Assembly: GCA_016705005.1 (NCBI GenBank)
Contig: JADIZB010000001.1
Coordinates: forward strand, 868,001 to 932,000
Reading direction: 5' to 3'
DNA length: 64,000 bases
Source of the DNA: Bacteroidales bacterium
Lineage (GTDB): Bacteria; Bacteroidota; Bacteroidia; Bacteroidales; Lentimicrobiaceae
A program made the translations under genes and the position numbers. Below are positions 26,431-36,922 of this stretch, piece after piece (within the stretch, counting starts at the first letter, position 1; each line of letters begins with the position of its first letter). Under the pieces are notes generated by a model. The model did no database searches and was not told the origin of the DNA. It worked only from the letters and a program-made list of their open reading frames with translations.

Positions 26431-27209
26431 CAGACAACAGATAAATCATGACCAAAAGCCAGCATAACCAGGATAACCAGGCCTACCACAATCCGGTAAT
26501 AACCGAAGACTTTAAATCCATACCGGGTAAGGAAGGTGATGAATGATTTAATCGCAATCATGGCCACGATGAATGCCACGACATTCCCGATCAGCAGGGT
26601 GTCGATGTTATCGGCAGTGATGGTTTTATAGTTCTGGAGTAGTTTGTATCCTGAAGCAGCAAACATAGTAGGAACAGCCAGGAAGAAGGAGAATTCTGCA
26701 GCTGTCTTGCGGTCAAGTTTCTGGCTCATGCCGCCGATGATGGAAGCAGCAGATCGGGACACCCCGGGAATCATTGCAATACATTGAAAAAATCCGATCT
26801 TCAGGGCAGTAGGGTAACTTATAGACTGGTCCTTCGCGGGATTTTTAAACCATTTGTCAACAAACAGCAGAACTATACCTCCAAGCACCAGCATAACAGC
26901 AACGACCACCACATTTTCAAGCAGGCTGTCGATAAAATCGCTGAGTAGGAAGCCGATAACGGCTGCCGGGATAAAAGCAACAAAAAGTTTGAAATAAAAA
27001 TCCACTGTCTGGAAGAACCGCTTCCAGTAGAGTACAATCACAGAAAGGATCGCCCCAAACTGAATGTTCACGGTAAACGCCTTTACAAAATCATTGATTT
27101 CCATACCCAGCAATTCCTGGGTAATGATCATGTGACCAGTGGATGAAACCGGCAGAAACTCGGTAATTCCTTCAACAATGGCAATGATGATGGCCTGTAA
27201 TGTTGTCAT
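26430..27209 (-). CDS. uppP: Undecaprenyl-diphosphatase
   Basis: Integral membrane BacA/UppP enzyme that dephosphorylates undecaprenyl pyrophosphate to recycle the lipid carrier of peptidoglycan and O-antigen synthesis. The two signature motifs are present: GITEFLPVSSTGHMII near the N-terminus (Glu and His) and IPGVSRSAASIIGG (Arg). The 259-residue protein has about eight membrane segments. It begins 3 bp downstream of the DUF3098 gene and overlaps truB by one base. Confidence 0.96.
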   Translation of the reverse strand: MTTLQAIIIAIVEGITEFLPVSSTGHMIITQELLGMEINDFVKAFTVNIQFGAILSVIVLYWKRFFQTVDFYFKLFVAFIPAAVIGFLLSDFIDSLLENVVVVAVMLVLGGIVLLFVDKWFKNPAKDQSISYPTALKIGFFQCIAMIPGVSRSAASIIGGMSQKLDRKTAAEFSFFLAVPTMFAASGYKLLQNYKTITADNIDTLLIGNVVAFIVAMIAIKSFITFLTRYGFKVFGYYRIVVGLVILVMLAFGHDLSVV

Positions 27210-27212
27210 CTC

Positions 27213-27497
27213 CTAATCGCGCGGTTTCTTCATAATCGCGAAAATCTCAATCACGTATCCCGCAAGGATCAGCAGCGGAGCCAGGGTAAGGCGCTGAAAA
27301 TTAAAGATCGACTCATTAAAAACACTGGGATCTTTGGATCCGCCTCCCACCATCAGGATAAAACCCAGGGCAATTACCCCGAGCCCGATCAGCATCAGAC
27401 GATAGTTTTCCTTTCCAAAGGCGAACTGCTGTTCTTTATCGCTGACAGGTGCAACCTTTTTGTCGGCAGCAACCTTAACTGTTTTCTTTGAATCCAT
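27213..27497 (-). CDS. DUF3098 membrane protein
   Basis: The 94-residue protein has a Lys-rich N-terminal tail and two membrane segments (LMLIGLGVIALGFILMVGGG and LTLAPLLILAGYVIEIFAIM), joined by the DUF3098 signature GGSKDPSVFNESIFNFQRL. The family is confined to Bacteroidota and occurs next to ftsX and uppP, as here, which suggests a role in cell envelope or division, although none has been demonstrated. Confidence 0.9.
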   Translation of the reverse strand: MDSKKTVKVAADKKVAPVSDKEQQFAFGKENYRLMLIGLGVIALGFILMVGGGSKDPSVFNESIFNFQRLTLAPLLILAGYVIEIFAIMKKPRD

Positions 27498-27577
27498 GAT
27501 GCTATATTATTGGTTTTAAATACTTAACAGATCAAATCCATTTTACGTTCTCTTACTTCTGAATTCACTTGTTACTT

Positions 27578-28453
27578 CTAATACAGCTTATCATTGCTGA
27601 TCCGAAGATACTTGTGCACCGCAACAAGAGTGGATATTCCGGTAATAAAGAGTCCTAGGGCAGTTACGATACCAAAAAGTGAAAGAAACATATCTATATC
27701 CTGCAGGTCAACCAGTTCGGGCAAGGCCTTTCGAGAAAAATACAACACCAGGCCCAGCAGTAAAATTGCAATCACAGCACTGATAAAGCCATGAAGCAGG
27801 CTCCGCAGAATAAACGGCTTCCTGATAAAACGCTGGGTGGCGCCGACCAGTTGCATGCTCTTAATAATAAAACGCTTGCTGTATACACTCAGCCGGATGG
27901 TATTGTTGATCAGGGCAATGGAAATCAGCAGCAACACAGCGGTAAACGCGAGAATGACGATACTGATCCGACGGATGTTCTGATTCACCAGTTCAACCAG
28001 CGATTTATGATAAAACACCTCTTTCACCAGAGGGTTTGCAAGCAGTTTCTTTTCGAGGACTTTCAGGCTGTCGTTGTTGGCATAGTCGGCGTTGAGCCTG
28101 ATATCGATGGATGCCAGCAAAGGATTGTAGCCGAGAAAATCGACAAAATCTTCGCCCAGATCTTTGGTCAGATTCTCAGCAGCCTGTTCCCGGGTAATGT
28201 ACTCAGTTGATTTGATGTAGGACTCGAGGTCCAGTTTTTTTTGAAACTCCAGGATGCCGGTTTCTTTAACATCTTCCCTGATGGTAACTGAGAACCCTAT
28301 GTTTTCTTTGACATAATCCGACAGTTTCTGAGCGTGCAGCACTATCAAACCCAGCAATCCGAGCATAAACAACACCAGCGAAATGCTGATGATGGTGGTG
28401 GCGGTCGACGTCTGTAACCGCCGGCGGCTGAGTTTATCTTCGTTGCGCGACAT
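27578..28453 (-). CDS. ftsX: Cell division permease FtsX
   Basis: Membrane partner of the FtsE ATPase; together they control peptidoglycan hydrolases at the septum. The 291-residue protein has a short cytosolic N-terminus, a first membrane segment (TTIISISLVLFMLGLLGLIV), a periplasmic loop of about 130 residues (YVKENIGFSVTIRED ... VKEVFYHKSLVELVN) and three more membrane segments in the FtsX permease domain (IVILAFTAVLLLISIALINN, SVYSKRFIIKSMQLVGATQR). FtsE is not in the window. It heads the ftsX-DUF3098-uppP-truB cluster. Confidence 0.95.
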   Translation of the reverse strand: MSRNEDKLSRRRLQTSTATTIISISLVLFMLGLLGLIVLHAQKLSDYVKENIGFSVTIREDVKETGILEFQKKLDLESYIKSTEYITREQAAENLTKDLGEDFVDFLGYNPLLASIDIRLNADYANNDSLKVLEKKLLANPLVKEVFYHKSLVELVNQNIRRISIVILAFTAVLLLISIALINNTIRLSVYSKRFIIKSMQLVGATQRFIRKPFILRSLLHGFISAVIAILLLGLVLYFSRKALPELVDLQDIDMFLSLFGIVTALGLFITGISTLVAVHKYLRISNDKLY

Positions 28454-28513
28454 AATCCGGATTGTGGTTGCGAAAGTAAGAAAAAAATGCGAAACCGGTG
28501 TTCAGGAACCCGG

Positions 28514-29122
28514 CTAGTATCCGAACGAATACACAATCACACCTTTTAGCTTTAACTCATCTACTTTCCTGGTATAGTTTTCCGCGTTGATTCCGCTCAT
28601 CACCTTAAATGTGATGGCCGGGTTATAACTCAGGAAATAAGTACCGAAAACTCCGGAATCGTAATAGAATACGGCCACCGGGTTTGACTTCAGCCGGTCG
28701 ATGTCCTTCTGGCTAAGTATCTGTATTTCATCGATGCCATGGTATTTCTTTGCCGAAGCATCCAGCTCACGCACCGATTTAATCTTTGTATAATCCAGGT
28801 TACCGGTGCATTCTGCTTTGGTGGCGATAAATTCATCGATGGAATCGTTTTTGATGATAAACAACTCCGTGATAAATTCCAGATCCCATTTGTATCCAAG
28901 ATTCTCATAATAAGGGAGCAGACTTTCGGGGAACCTGTTTTTCCAGACGGTGGTGTCCAGCACATCGTTCAGCCAGAGCTCATTCCATTTCACATAGCCG
29001 GTGATGATTTCACCGCTTTTCATGGTAATTTCCACTTTCCTGAGTTCCCAGCAGGCCGGGCAGTCGGCTTTGGCGACGTTGATGACGATTATAGCAACAA
29101 AAATTAATAAGATCCGTTTCAT
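28514..29122 (-). CDS. Secreted protein of unknown function
   Basis: ATG 29122 gives a signal peptide (MKRILLIFVAIIVINVAKA) followed directly by DCPACWELRKVEITMKSG; the upstream ATG at 29131 is a weaker choice. The 202-residue mature region contains a CxxC-like DCPAC pair right after cleavage, a strand-rich SGEIITGYVKWNEL segment and a C-terminal AVFYYDSGVFGTYFLSYNP. I do not recognise the family. It is 60 bp upstream of ftsX on the same strand and might be co-transcribed with the cell envelope cluster. Confidence 0.7.
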   Translation of the reverse strand: MKRILLIFVAIIVINVAKADCPACWELRKVEITMKSGEIITGYVKWNELWLNDVLDTTVWKNRFPESLLPYYENLGYKWDLEFITELFIIKNDSIDEFIATKAECTGNLDYTKIKSVRELDASAKKYHGIDEIQILSQKDIDRLKSNPVAVFYYDSGVFGTYFLSYNPAITFKVMSGINAENYTRKVDELKLKGVIVYSFGY

Positions 29123-29606
29123 TTCTGACAAGATGTTTATGTATTGAACCCAATGAGAAATATCAGTTTTTATTCATGCTGGCAACCAAAATTAAACTTA
29201 ATAAAATTCAATATTATCCGGTGGAAAATAAAATTTGAACGAAATGCCTTATAGATATGGGTTTCAGAAGATTTAAAAAGCAGACAGCTTACTATCATTT
29301 TTTCGCCACCATGGCTCAAGGCCTCAAGTTTTACAAATATATTTTACTCATTTAGTACCACTTGGCGCCCTGGTGTCCCAGCCTGCCGGTTTACCCGCCG
29401 AAGGAGGGCTGGCAGCCTGCCTGACACAGACAGGGTTTGTGGTAGATTTTTTCTTAATTATAACCGGACAACAGTTTATAAAAATATAAAAATTCCGACG
29501 GTTCTAACACAGTAACAAAGAAATAAATAAACAGCCCGTTTCGCCTGGTTTTTTGCAAGGCGAAGTGACTCATTTCAATGGTGGGCCGGAGAGACCCTGT
29601 TATGGC
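29123..29606. other. Intergenic region without recognised genes
   Basis: About 480 bp between the secreted protein gene and the stop of the hybrid kinase gene. Short inverted fragments (for example CTGCCTGACACAGACAGG near 29417) and AT-rich stretches are present, but I see no ORF, RNA gene or convincing terminator. Confidence 0.5.
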
Positions 29607-31232
29607 TTAAATAATGCTGAGATCCCTCAGTTTTCTCATCAGCTTTTCGCTGTCAACCGGCTTTGAAAGGTAATCATCACAGCCGGCACCAATGGCTTTT
29701 TGCTCATCGCTGTGCATGGCATATGCGGTGATGGCAATAATAGGCAAGTCTTTACAGAACATCCTGATCTGCCTGGTTGCTTCATATCCATTCATTTCAG
29801 GCATTTTAATATCCATAAGCAACAAAGATAACTCAGGATGCTTCTGACAAAACTCAACGGCTTCCAATCCGTTTTTTACAATGTAAATGTCGGAAGTAAT
29901 TCTTTTCAATACTGATTGCAGATAAAGTTGTTGTGTAAAATCATCTTCTGCAATTAAAATCACCAGGGGTGAAGCTGTTTTCTGTTTATTTTTTCTTTTC
30001 CGCCTTTCAATACTGATTCTTTTCTTCGTTTCCGGAGGTAGTGGAAGGCAAAAGGAAAATGTTGAGCCGGAACCTTTCTTTGATTCAAGGTGGATTTCTG
30101 AACCCAAAAGCCTCAGGAATCCGCTGCTGATTGACAACCCCAGACCATTCCCTTCATAATTGCGGGTGGATGAATCACTTCCCTGCATGAAACATCCGAA
30201 AATCTTTTCCTGAATATCATTTTCAACGCCAATTCCGGTATCCTGAACATATACTTCAACAACATCAGATTTTATGGAATACCCGATAACAATTGATCCC
30301 TGTTGGGTAAACTTGATGGCATTATCAATTAAATGGGAAATTATCTTCCTGAACAAATCAGGATCCGTTTGAATTCTAATCTCCCTGCATTCTTCGGGAA
30401 ATGCCGTTGATAATTCAAGATTCCTGGCAGCACTCAATGACTTGTACCTTTTTCCCAATTCCGTTAACTCCTGTTCGACATAAACTTCCCTTACATTCAG
30501 CTCAATATTATCAGACATTATAAGCGAAATATCCATATAATCGGAAATCGTTTTTATAAGTCGGTCGGATGAAGCCTGCAGCAACGGAATAAATGAAGTT
30601 TTCTCTTCATCTGAAATTCCGGCATCCAGCAAAAGGTTACTGAAACCTAAAATTCCGTTCAACGGAGTGCGCACTTCATGGGAAATGTTCTGTATAAATG
30701 CTGTTTTCAGACGGTCACCGGCCTGCGCAAGATCCCTGGCTTTAGTCAGTTCCATATTCATTTTCTCAAGTTCCGCGGTTCGTTCACTCACCTTAACCTC
30801 AAGTATCCAGTTCCGGTTTTCTATTTGTTGATGCAAATATCTTGTCTTGAGAAGATTTTTAATCCGTAAGCCAACTTCAATCAGGTCAAATGGTTTTGTC
30901 AGAAAATCACTTGCACCAGAAGACAGCGCAGCTTGTCTCACTTCAATTTGTGCATCAGCTGTTAATACCAGAACGGGCAGGTAATCGTCATCCGGAACTA
31001 CAGAACGCAATTGCTCCATAACCTCAAACCCATTCAGAAAGGGCATTGAAAGGTCAAGTAAAATCAGGTCAGGACGAAAACTATTGTACTGATTCATGAC
31101 TTCGCGGGGATCCGTTACCGAACAAAGGTTAGTGTATCCCTGTATGTCAAGAAAACCTTCCAGAATGTCTATGTTAACTTTTTGGTCATCTACGATCAGA
31201 ATATTTGCATTCACTAATGTTGAATGTATCAT
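29607..31232 (-). CDS. Hybrid histidine kinase: receiver-HisKA-HATPase-receiver
   Basis: The 541-residue soluble protein starts with a receiver domain (VDDQK, phosphoacceptor Asp60 in LLDLSMP, Lys in LTKPFD), has a coiled coil (about 130-175), a HisKA domain with His185 (FIQNISHEVRTPLNGI), a HATPase domain (HLIDNAIKFTQ, DTGIGV, GNGLGLSI) and a C-terminal receiver (IAEDDFTQQL, LLMDIKMPEMNGYEA). It therefore both receives and sends phosphate. It is the last gene of a three-gene group (giant sensor kinase, lone receiver, this protein) on the same strand, 45 bp after the receiver. No output DNA-binding domain is present, so the pathway must end in another protein. Confidence 0.93.
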   Translation of the reverse strand: MIHSTLVNANILIVDDQKVNIDILEGFLDIQGYTNLCSVTDPREVMNQYNSFRPDLILLDLSMPFLNGFEVMEQLRSVVPDDDYLPVLVLTADAQIEVRQAALSSGASDFLTKPFDLIEVGLRIKNLLKTRYLHQQIENRNWILEVKVSERTAELEKMNMELTKARDLAQAGDRLKTAFIQNISHEVRTPLNGILGFSNLLLDAGISDEEKTSFIPLLQASSDRLIKTISDYMDISLIMSDNIELNVREVYVEQELTELGKRYKSLSAARNLELSTAFPEECREIRIQTDPDLFRKIISHLIDNAIKFTQQGSIVIGYSIKSDVVEVYVQDTGIGVENDIQEKIFGCFMQGSDSSTRNYEGNGLGLSISSGFLRLLGSEIHLESKKGSGSTFSFCLPLPPETKKRISIERRKRKNKQKTASPLVILIAEDDFTQQLYLQSVLKRITSDIYIVKNGLEAVEFCQKHPELSLLLMDIKMPEMNGYEATRQIRMFCKDLPIIAITAYAMHSDEQKAIGAGCDDYLSKPVDSEKLMRKLRDLSII

Positions 31233-31277
31233 GGCGCTATTTTTGGGGTCAATCAGGAAAACTTTTCATCATCAATC

Positions 31278-31685
31278 TCAACCGGGAATAAACTCTTTAA
31301 TAACCTGCATAAAATCGACAACGTCGAATGGCTTTGTCAGATAATTCCTGGCACCTGCCTTTATCAGATTTTTCAATTGCTGAGGCATTGCATCAGCGCT
31401 AACCACAACGACTGGTATTGATCCGGTTTCTCCGTTTTCCATCAACTGCCTCAATACCAGGCTGCCATGGATATCGGGAAGATTCAGATCTAGCAGAATC
31501 AGATCAGGTAAGTATTCAGCTGCCTGTTTCAATCCCTGGCTCCCGTTTGAAGCGGAAATCAAATGTATGCCCGGGCCCTGATTTGCGAGGATTTGTTCAA
31601 CAAGTTCAATGTTTGAGATATTGTCCTCAATATATAATACTGTTCCCTTAATATCAGATAAAACCAAATCCTGATATATAACCAT
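31278..31685 (-). CDS. Single-domain response regulator (receiver)
   Basis: A stand-alone receiver domain: IEDNISNIELVEQIL, phosphoacceptor Asp in LILLDLNLPDIHG, SADAMP and YLTKPFDVVDFMQ. The frame extends upstream inside the kinase gene, but the ATG at 31685 (or 31709) gives the standard length of about 135-143 residues. Either start overlaps the 3' end of the giant kinase by about 30-55 bp, showing translational coupling. It probably carries phosphate between the giant kinase and the hybrid kinase. Confidence 0.9.
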   Translation of the reverse strand: MVIYQDLVLSDIKGTVLYIEDNISNIELVEQILANQGPGIHLISASNGSQGLKQAAEYLPDLILLDLNLPDIHGSLVLRQLMENGETGSIPVVVVSADAMPQQLKNLIKAGARNYLTKPFDVVDFMQVIKEFIPG

Positions 31686-34600
31686 CAGACTTATCAGAAC
31701 TTCCTGCATGATTTTCTTCTTCAGGCAATTCAAACCAGAAGGTACTTCCTGAATCTTTTTCGCTCTCAATACCGATGGAACCTCCCATAGCATCAAGCAA
31801 TTTCTTCACAACAGATAACCCCAGTCCGGTACCTTCTATACCTGTTTTATCAGCGTTGATCCTTTCGAATGGCATAAAAAGCCTGGGGATATCTTCATCT
31901 GCAATACCTGACCCGGTGTCTTTTATGGATATTCTTACAGCAGGAATGTTGCCGCCTGGTTTCAGAAAACGTTCACATTTGATATTTACTGAGCCTCCTG
32001 TTTTGTTATACTTTAAAGCATTGTTTAACAGATTCAGTAAAATCTGTTTCAACCGCTTCCGGTCAGCAATTACGAATAGCTCTTCCTTTGGCATATTCCC
32101 GACCCCGATCGTTATATTATTTTCACTGGCATAGGACGAAAGGGTATCTATAACTTCATAAATTATTGCGTATAACCGGATGGGTTCCATCGAAAGGGAA
32201 AGATGTCCGGCTTCTATCCTCGAAATATCCAGTACTTCATTGATAAGATCCAGCAGATGTTTTCCGCTGCTGAGGATATAACCGACACCTGTCTTTTGTT
32301 TCGTATTCAGTTCACTCATCTGGAGCAATTGGGCAAATCCGAGAATAGAATTCATTGGCGTCCGTAACTCGTGACTCATGCGTGACAGGAACTCACTTTT
32401 GGCAAGATTTGCTTTTTCCGCTTCGTTTCTTGCTTTGCTGATTTCGCGTTCAGCTTGTTTTCGAACAGTGATATCAACCATTACAGTTAAAAGGCACAAT
32501 TCTTTGCCAACAAAAATAGACTCTGCAGAAAATAAGCCAACCAGATTTGTTCCTGATTTCGTTCTGACTTCCAGTTCCACTTCCCTTACCAATTCATTCT
32601 TCTTTATTTTCCTAACAATTGAGTCACGCACTTCCACACTGGAAAAGATTTCTACCTGAAACGAAGTTTTACCAATTACCTCATCCCGGGTATATCCAAG
32701 AGTTTGGAGGAAAGTGTCGTTAACATCAATAAAAACGCCATTCTCAAACCCTGAAATAGCCATGAGTGCTGAGTTTGAGTGAAAAGCCTTGGAGAATTTT
32801 TCTTCTGAAAGCTTTATCTTTGACACATCTTTGCTAACACCGAAAAGCACTTGTTTGCCATCCCAGAAGCCGGGAATTACCCTGGTTTCCACAGGAAGCT
32901 GACTACCTGATTTGGTTATAAGTGGAACCGGGCAAAAATCAATTGTTCCTGCAAGCATATCACCCACAATTCTTGCAGCTTCTTCTCTGCGTTCTTCCGG
33001 GTGTACAAAAAGAACTGATTTCCCGTAAAGTTCATTTTCAGAAAATCCAAGCCTGTTTGTAACTGAATTGTTTGTATGAATTATATTTCCATCGTTATCC
33101 AATACAAAAAGAAAATCATCTATTGTATTAAAGAAGGTTTCATAATTCTGCCGCGTCTGTTCAAGTAAATTTTCAGTTCTCTGATTCCGGATCAGGCTGG
33201 CAAGCATACTGCTCCATACTTTCATTATATTAATTTCAGGGGCATTATACTCCTTTTTATCAACGACAGAATCCAGCCCGACAAATCCAATGAGGTCATT
33301 CTCAGTAAGCATCGGAATCAGAATCATTGATTTAATACCTTTTGATTTTAACAATTTTCTCTCTGCTTTCCAGTTTTCGGGGAGATCATTGACCGATTGA
33401 ATTAAAATAATTTCATGCTTTTGTAAAATCTCCTCAAAAAGCCTGAAGTCCGTACTTTTTAAGTTCTGAAGGTTCTCCTTCCCGGAAAAAATACCTTCAT
33501 TACACCATTCATGGGTATTACTCATCGAATGGTTAAGGGGATCATACTCAAATATATAAGCTCTGTCTGCATCAAGGAACCTGCCGATTCTGCTCAGCGC
33601 TAGACTCAGGGCAGAGTTTATCCCGGAAGGTGAAATACCTGTGAGTTTAGGCGATAACTGCAGGAGTTCATATTCGAAATCCTCAGCCCGCTTTCGCTGG
33701 GTGATATCACGGGCCGCAGCATAAACAATTTTTCCGACCGGAACACTATGCCATTCAACAAAGTGATAATTACCATCCTTTGATTTAATTCTGATGATCA
33801 GGTTGTACACTGGTTTCTGTTCACTTAACCGACTCAGTGAATCGAGGGATGACTGAACGTCATCGGGGTGAACAAATTCAAGAAATTTCCTGGTTTCCAG
33901 TTCTGTCGTTGAGAATCCCAGTATATCGCTCCAGGCTTTATTTACCTTAATAAAATTTCCGGAAGTATCAGTAATACAAAGTAGATCAAGAGCGACACTG
34001 AAGAAATTCTCAAGTTCGTTGGTTTTGATACGGAGTGCTTCTTCTGCCTGAATGCGGTCGTCTATTTCTTTTTTCAGGCTCCGGTTTGTATCAGCCAACT
34101 GAGCTGTTCGTTCACTTATTTTATATTCAAGGTTGGCATTTAGATCACGAATTTCAAATTCTGCCTGCTTTTGCCCGCTGATGTCTCTGATAAATGCAAG
34201 AACCCTGTCTTTCCCAAGAGGAGCAAGCCGTGATTCAAAATAAGTCAGGGCTCCTGCCGTGATTGCAGAATATTCGTAAGTAATCAGGCTATTATGTGTA
34301 ATACAATCATTTATTTTTTGAAGATGAAACGCTGTCGTTTCCTGGTCAAATATTTTACCGATGTTTGCTCCTATGATCTGATGTTCTGGCACCAGTAGCT
34401 TTTCCGGCTGTGAACAATAGAACTCTATATATGTCCCTTTTTTGTCAAAAATAAAGATTAAGTCAGGCATTGCCCGGATGATTGCATTCAAACGATCGTT
34501 CTGCTGCATCAGTTTTTCTTCAGAAATAATGCGCTCAGTAATGTCTGCATCCAGACCACGATAACCGGTAAGAATCCCATCCTTATCGATCAAAGGCATC

Positions 34601-36897
34601 CCATTGGTTGAGAGAATTACTTTTTTCCCATCCGATCTTATAATAGGATTGACAAAACCTGTGAAACACTCCTTCCTTCCGAAAACACCAAATGCCGTTT
34701 CCCTCAGTTTTTCCCTGTGTTCGACGGGGTACTGATCATAGAAACTCATGTGACCAATCATCTCTTCAGGGGTATGTCCATATACCGCCTTTGATAAAGG
34801 GCTGACATAAGTGTAGACTCCTGCTGAATCGACTTCCCAGACCACTTCAAGGCTTTGTTCAACTACCTGCCTGAAACGCTCTTCACTCCTTTGCAGAAAT
34901 ATACTGGAATTTTTACGCTGCGTAATATCCCGGTATTTCCATAAATGACCATTGTAGATGCCTTCAATGTAGGTTGGAATATAATCCCGTTCAAAAAACC
35001 TTCCATCCACCAGTTCCAGCTCATCGTTGAAAACAGCCTTTTTCTTTGTCAGAATTTTATGGATATCCCTGATAAACCTATCCTGATCCTTAAATAATGC
35101 TTTACTTTGTTCCGCAGAATCAGAGCAGTCGGCTCCGATTAAATCTTCAGGTTGTAAAGGAATCCCAAACATACTGCAAAACAGTTGATTGGTTAATAAA
35201 ATCCTTCTTTCCGAATCTTCGAGTAAAATGCCTTCCTGAAGATTAATGAGCAGGTTGGTTAGTATTGCTGATTTTTCCTTTATCTGCCTCTCCGCTTTCT
35301 TGCGTTCAGTGATATCAGTAAACACCCCGTAAGCTCCCAGGTAATCATCATTGTCATCAAATTTCGGTGTAGCACTTACATGGATGGTCCTGAAATTGCC
35401 CTTTCTTGTTAAAATCTGAAGTTCATAGTTATCTGCAATACCCTTTTTCCTTTTTCTGGTTTGTTTATTGATAAGCTCTATTTCTCCTTCAATCAGAAAA
35501 TCATATAATGAAGCCCCGATAAGGCTGCCCGTTTCTGTCTCAAAGATCTTCTCCGAAGCCGGATTGGCAAATTCAAAAACCTCATCCTGATTGACAAAAC
35601 CAATTCCTTCTGCCTGAGATTGAATTATTTGCCTGAATTTACCCTCACTATGCTCGGTTCTTTCCTTTGCATTTATTAATGCCCGCTCTGATTCTTTCCG
35701 CAATGAGATATCCTCAATACTGGAATACAGGTAGGGTTTTTTCTCAATATGAATAATCCGCGCTGAAAATAACCCTGTGAAGTTATCTCCATTCTTTTTT
35801 CTGAAAACAAATTCTTTCCCAGATACTTCTTTACCATCAAGCAAACAGGAAACGAGGCTACTAAGGTCATTGATGTCTGCCCATATAATAAACCCATTGA
35901 CAGATTCTGCCAATAAATCCTCCTTTGAATAACCGGTCAATGACAAAAAAGCACTGTTCACTTCTTTGAACTTCCCATCGTCAAGGCTCGTAAAAGTTAT
36001 GGCATATGGCGCTAACTGAAATGCAAGTGCGTATTTCTCTTCACTTAACTGCAAAGCATCCTCTATCTGTTTCTGATCGGTAACATCGTTTACCTGATAA
36101 TACAATAGTTTTATTAGTTTTAATTCTATTGGACTGAAAAAGACTTCTACATCACGAATCTGCCCATCTGACAGCCTGTGCCTGAAAAGATTCCTCTTCT
36201 CATTCCCTTCCCGGAATAAGTCCTTTGCTTCTAACCGGTTCAGAGAGGAACTGTCGGTAATATCAGAAATCGACTTTTTACAAAGGCAGTCGTGTGACCA
36301 GCCATAAAAATTACAGGCGGCATTGTTCGCATCTATAATTAAGCCCGCCTCCGGATCTATCAATAGTATTACCGAATGGTTGTTATGAAACAATGACCTG
36401 TAACGCTCTTCACTCAGAAGCAATTCAGCTTCATACTGTTTGCGCTGGGTTATATCGCGAAAAGTAAGTACTGCACCCGATTCCCGGTTTTCATCCATGA
36501 TAGGTAAACAACTGTATTCCACATGGAAACCTGTACCCTCTTTTCTCCAGAAAAACTCCTCTCCATAAGAAGGTTTACCTGAAATAATAACCATTTCAAT
36601 CGGGCATTTTTCCTTTGGATAATCCGACCCATCGGGATAATGATGATGAAAAACCAAATGTGAATCCTTTCCAAGAATTTCTTCAGGCTTGTAACCAAGA
36701 ATCTGCAACGACATCGGATTAACAAACGTAAAAACACCTTGCTGATCAATGCCCAGGATTCCTTCACCGGCTGCTTCAAGAATCAGGTTTTTTTGATGTT
36801 CTGACTTTTTTAAAAGCTCCCTTTCCTGAAATTGCTCAGAAATATTAAATAAAGTTGCATGACAATACTCCCGGTTTTCAGAGATTATTGCTTCCAT
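31654..36897 (-). CDS. Giant multi-PAS/GAF sensor histidine kinase (main open frame)
   Basis: Cytosolic sensor kinase of 1747 residues in this frame. It contains eight PAS domains between residues about 35 and 1080 (each ending in a DITxRK-like motif such as TFRDITQRKQYE, VFTDITERKKAE, DADITERIISE and AARDITQRKRAE), a GAF domain (about 1085-1240), two further PAS domains (about 1245-1485), then HisKA with His1509 (RMSHELRTPMNSILGF) and HATPase (LLNNALKYNKTGG, DTGSGI, GTGLGLSVVKKLL). No membrane segments are seen. The frame stays open upstream of the annotated ATG to a TGA at about 36970, and the preceding small ORF supplies the missing first PAS domain, so the true gene probably spans 31654-37246 and is broken by a frameshift. 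It couples to the receiver and hybrid kinase downstream. Confidence 0.9.
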   Translation of the reverse strand: MEAIISENREYCHATLFNISEQFQERELLKKSEHQKNLILEAAGEGILGIDQQGVFTFVNPMSLQILGYKPEEILGKDSHLVFHHHYPDGSDYPKEKCPIEMVIISGKPSYGEEFFWRKEGTGFHVEYSCLPIMDENRESGAVLTFRDITQRKQYEAELLLSEERYRSLFHNNHSVILLIDPEAGLIIDANNAACNFYGWSHDCLCKKSISDITDSSSLNRLEAKDLFREGNEKRNLFRHRLSDGQIRDVEVFFSPIELKLIKLLYYQVNDVTDQKQIEDALQLSEEKYALAFQLAPYAITFTSLDDGKFKEVNSAFLSLTGYSKEDLLAESVNGFIIWADINDLSSLVSCLLDGKEVSGKEFVFRKKNGDNFTGLFSARIIHIEKKPYLYSSIEDISLRKESERALINAKERTEHSEGKFRQIIQSQAEGIGFVNQDEVFEFANPASEKIFETETGSLIGASLYDFLIEGEIELINKQTRKRKKGIADNYELQILTRKGNFRTIHVSATPKFDDNDDYLGAYGVFTDITERKKAERQIKEKSAILTNLLINLQEGILLEDSERRILLTNQLFCSMFGIPLQPEDLIGADCSDSAEQSKALFKDQDRFIRDIHKILTKKKAVFNDELELVDGRFFERDYIPTYIEGIYNGHLWKYRDITQRKNSSIFLQRSEERFRQVVEQSLEVVWEVDSAGVYTYVSPLSKAVYGHTPEEMIGHMSFYDQYPVEHREKLRETAFGVFGRKECFTGFVNPIIRSDGKKVILSTNGMPLIDKDGILTGYRGLDADITERIISEEKLMQQNDRLNAIIRAMPDLIFIFDKKGTYIEFYCSQPEKLLVPEHQIIGANIGKIFDQETTAFHLQKINDCITHNSLITYEYSAITAGALTYFESRLAPLGKDRVLAFIRDISGQKQAEFEIRDLNANLEYKISERTAQLADTNRSLKKEIDDRIQAEEALRIKTNELENFFSVALDLLCITDTSGNFIKVNKAWSDILGFSTTELETRKFLEFVHPDDVQSSLDSLSRLSEQKPVYNLIIRIKSKDGNYHFVEWHSVPVGKIVYAAARDITQRKRAEDFEYELLQLSPKLTGISPSGINSALSLALSRIGRFLDADRAYIFEYDPLNHSMSNTHEWCNEGIFSGKENLQNLKSTDFRLFEEILQKHEIILIQSVNDLPENWKAERKLLKSKGIKSMILIPMLTENDLIGFVGLDSVVDKKEYNAPEINIMKVWSSMLASLIRNQRTENLLEQTRQNYETFFNTIDDFLFVLDNDGNIIHTNNSVTNRLGFSENELYGKSVLFVHPEERREEAARIVGDMLAGTIDFCPVPLITKSGSQLPVETRVIPGFWDGKQVLFGVSKDVSKIKLSEEKFSKAFHSNSALMAISGFENGVFIDVNDTFLQTLGYTRDEVIGKTSFQVEIFSSVEVRDSIVRKIKKNELVREVELEVRTKSGTNLVGLFSAESIFVGKELCLLTVMVDITVRKQAEREISKARNEAEKANLAKSEFLSRMSHELRTPMNSILGFAQLLQMSELNTKQKTGVGYILSSGKHLLDLINEVLDISRIEAGHLSLSMEPIRLYAIIYEVIDTLSSYASENNITIGVGNMPKEELFVIADRKRLKQILLNLLNNALKYNKTGGSVNIKCERFLKPGGNIPAVRISIKDTGSGIADEDIPRLFMPFERINADKTGIEGTGLGLSVVKKLLDAMGGSIGIESEKDSGSTFWFELPEEENHAGSSDKSDGYISGFGFI

Positions 36898-36922
36898 GTG
36901 AATGGTCAGGACAATTGAAGCA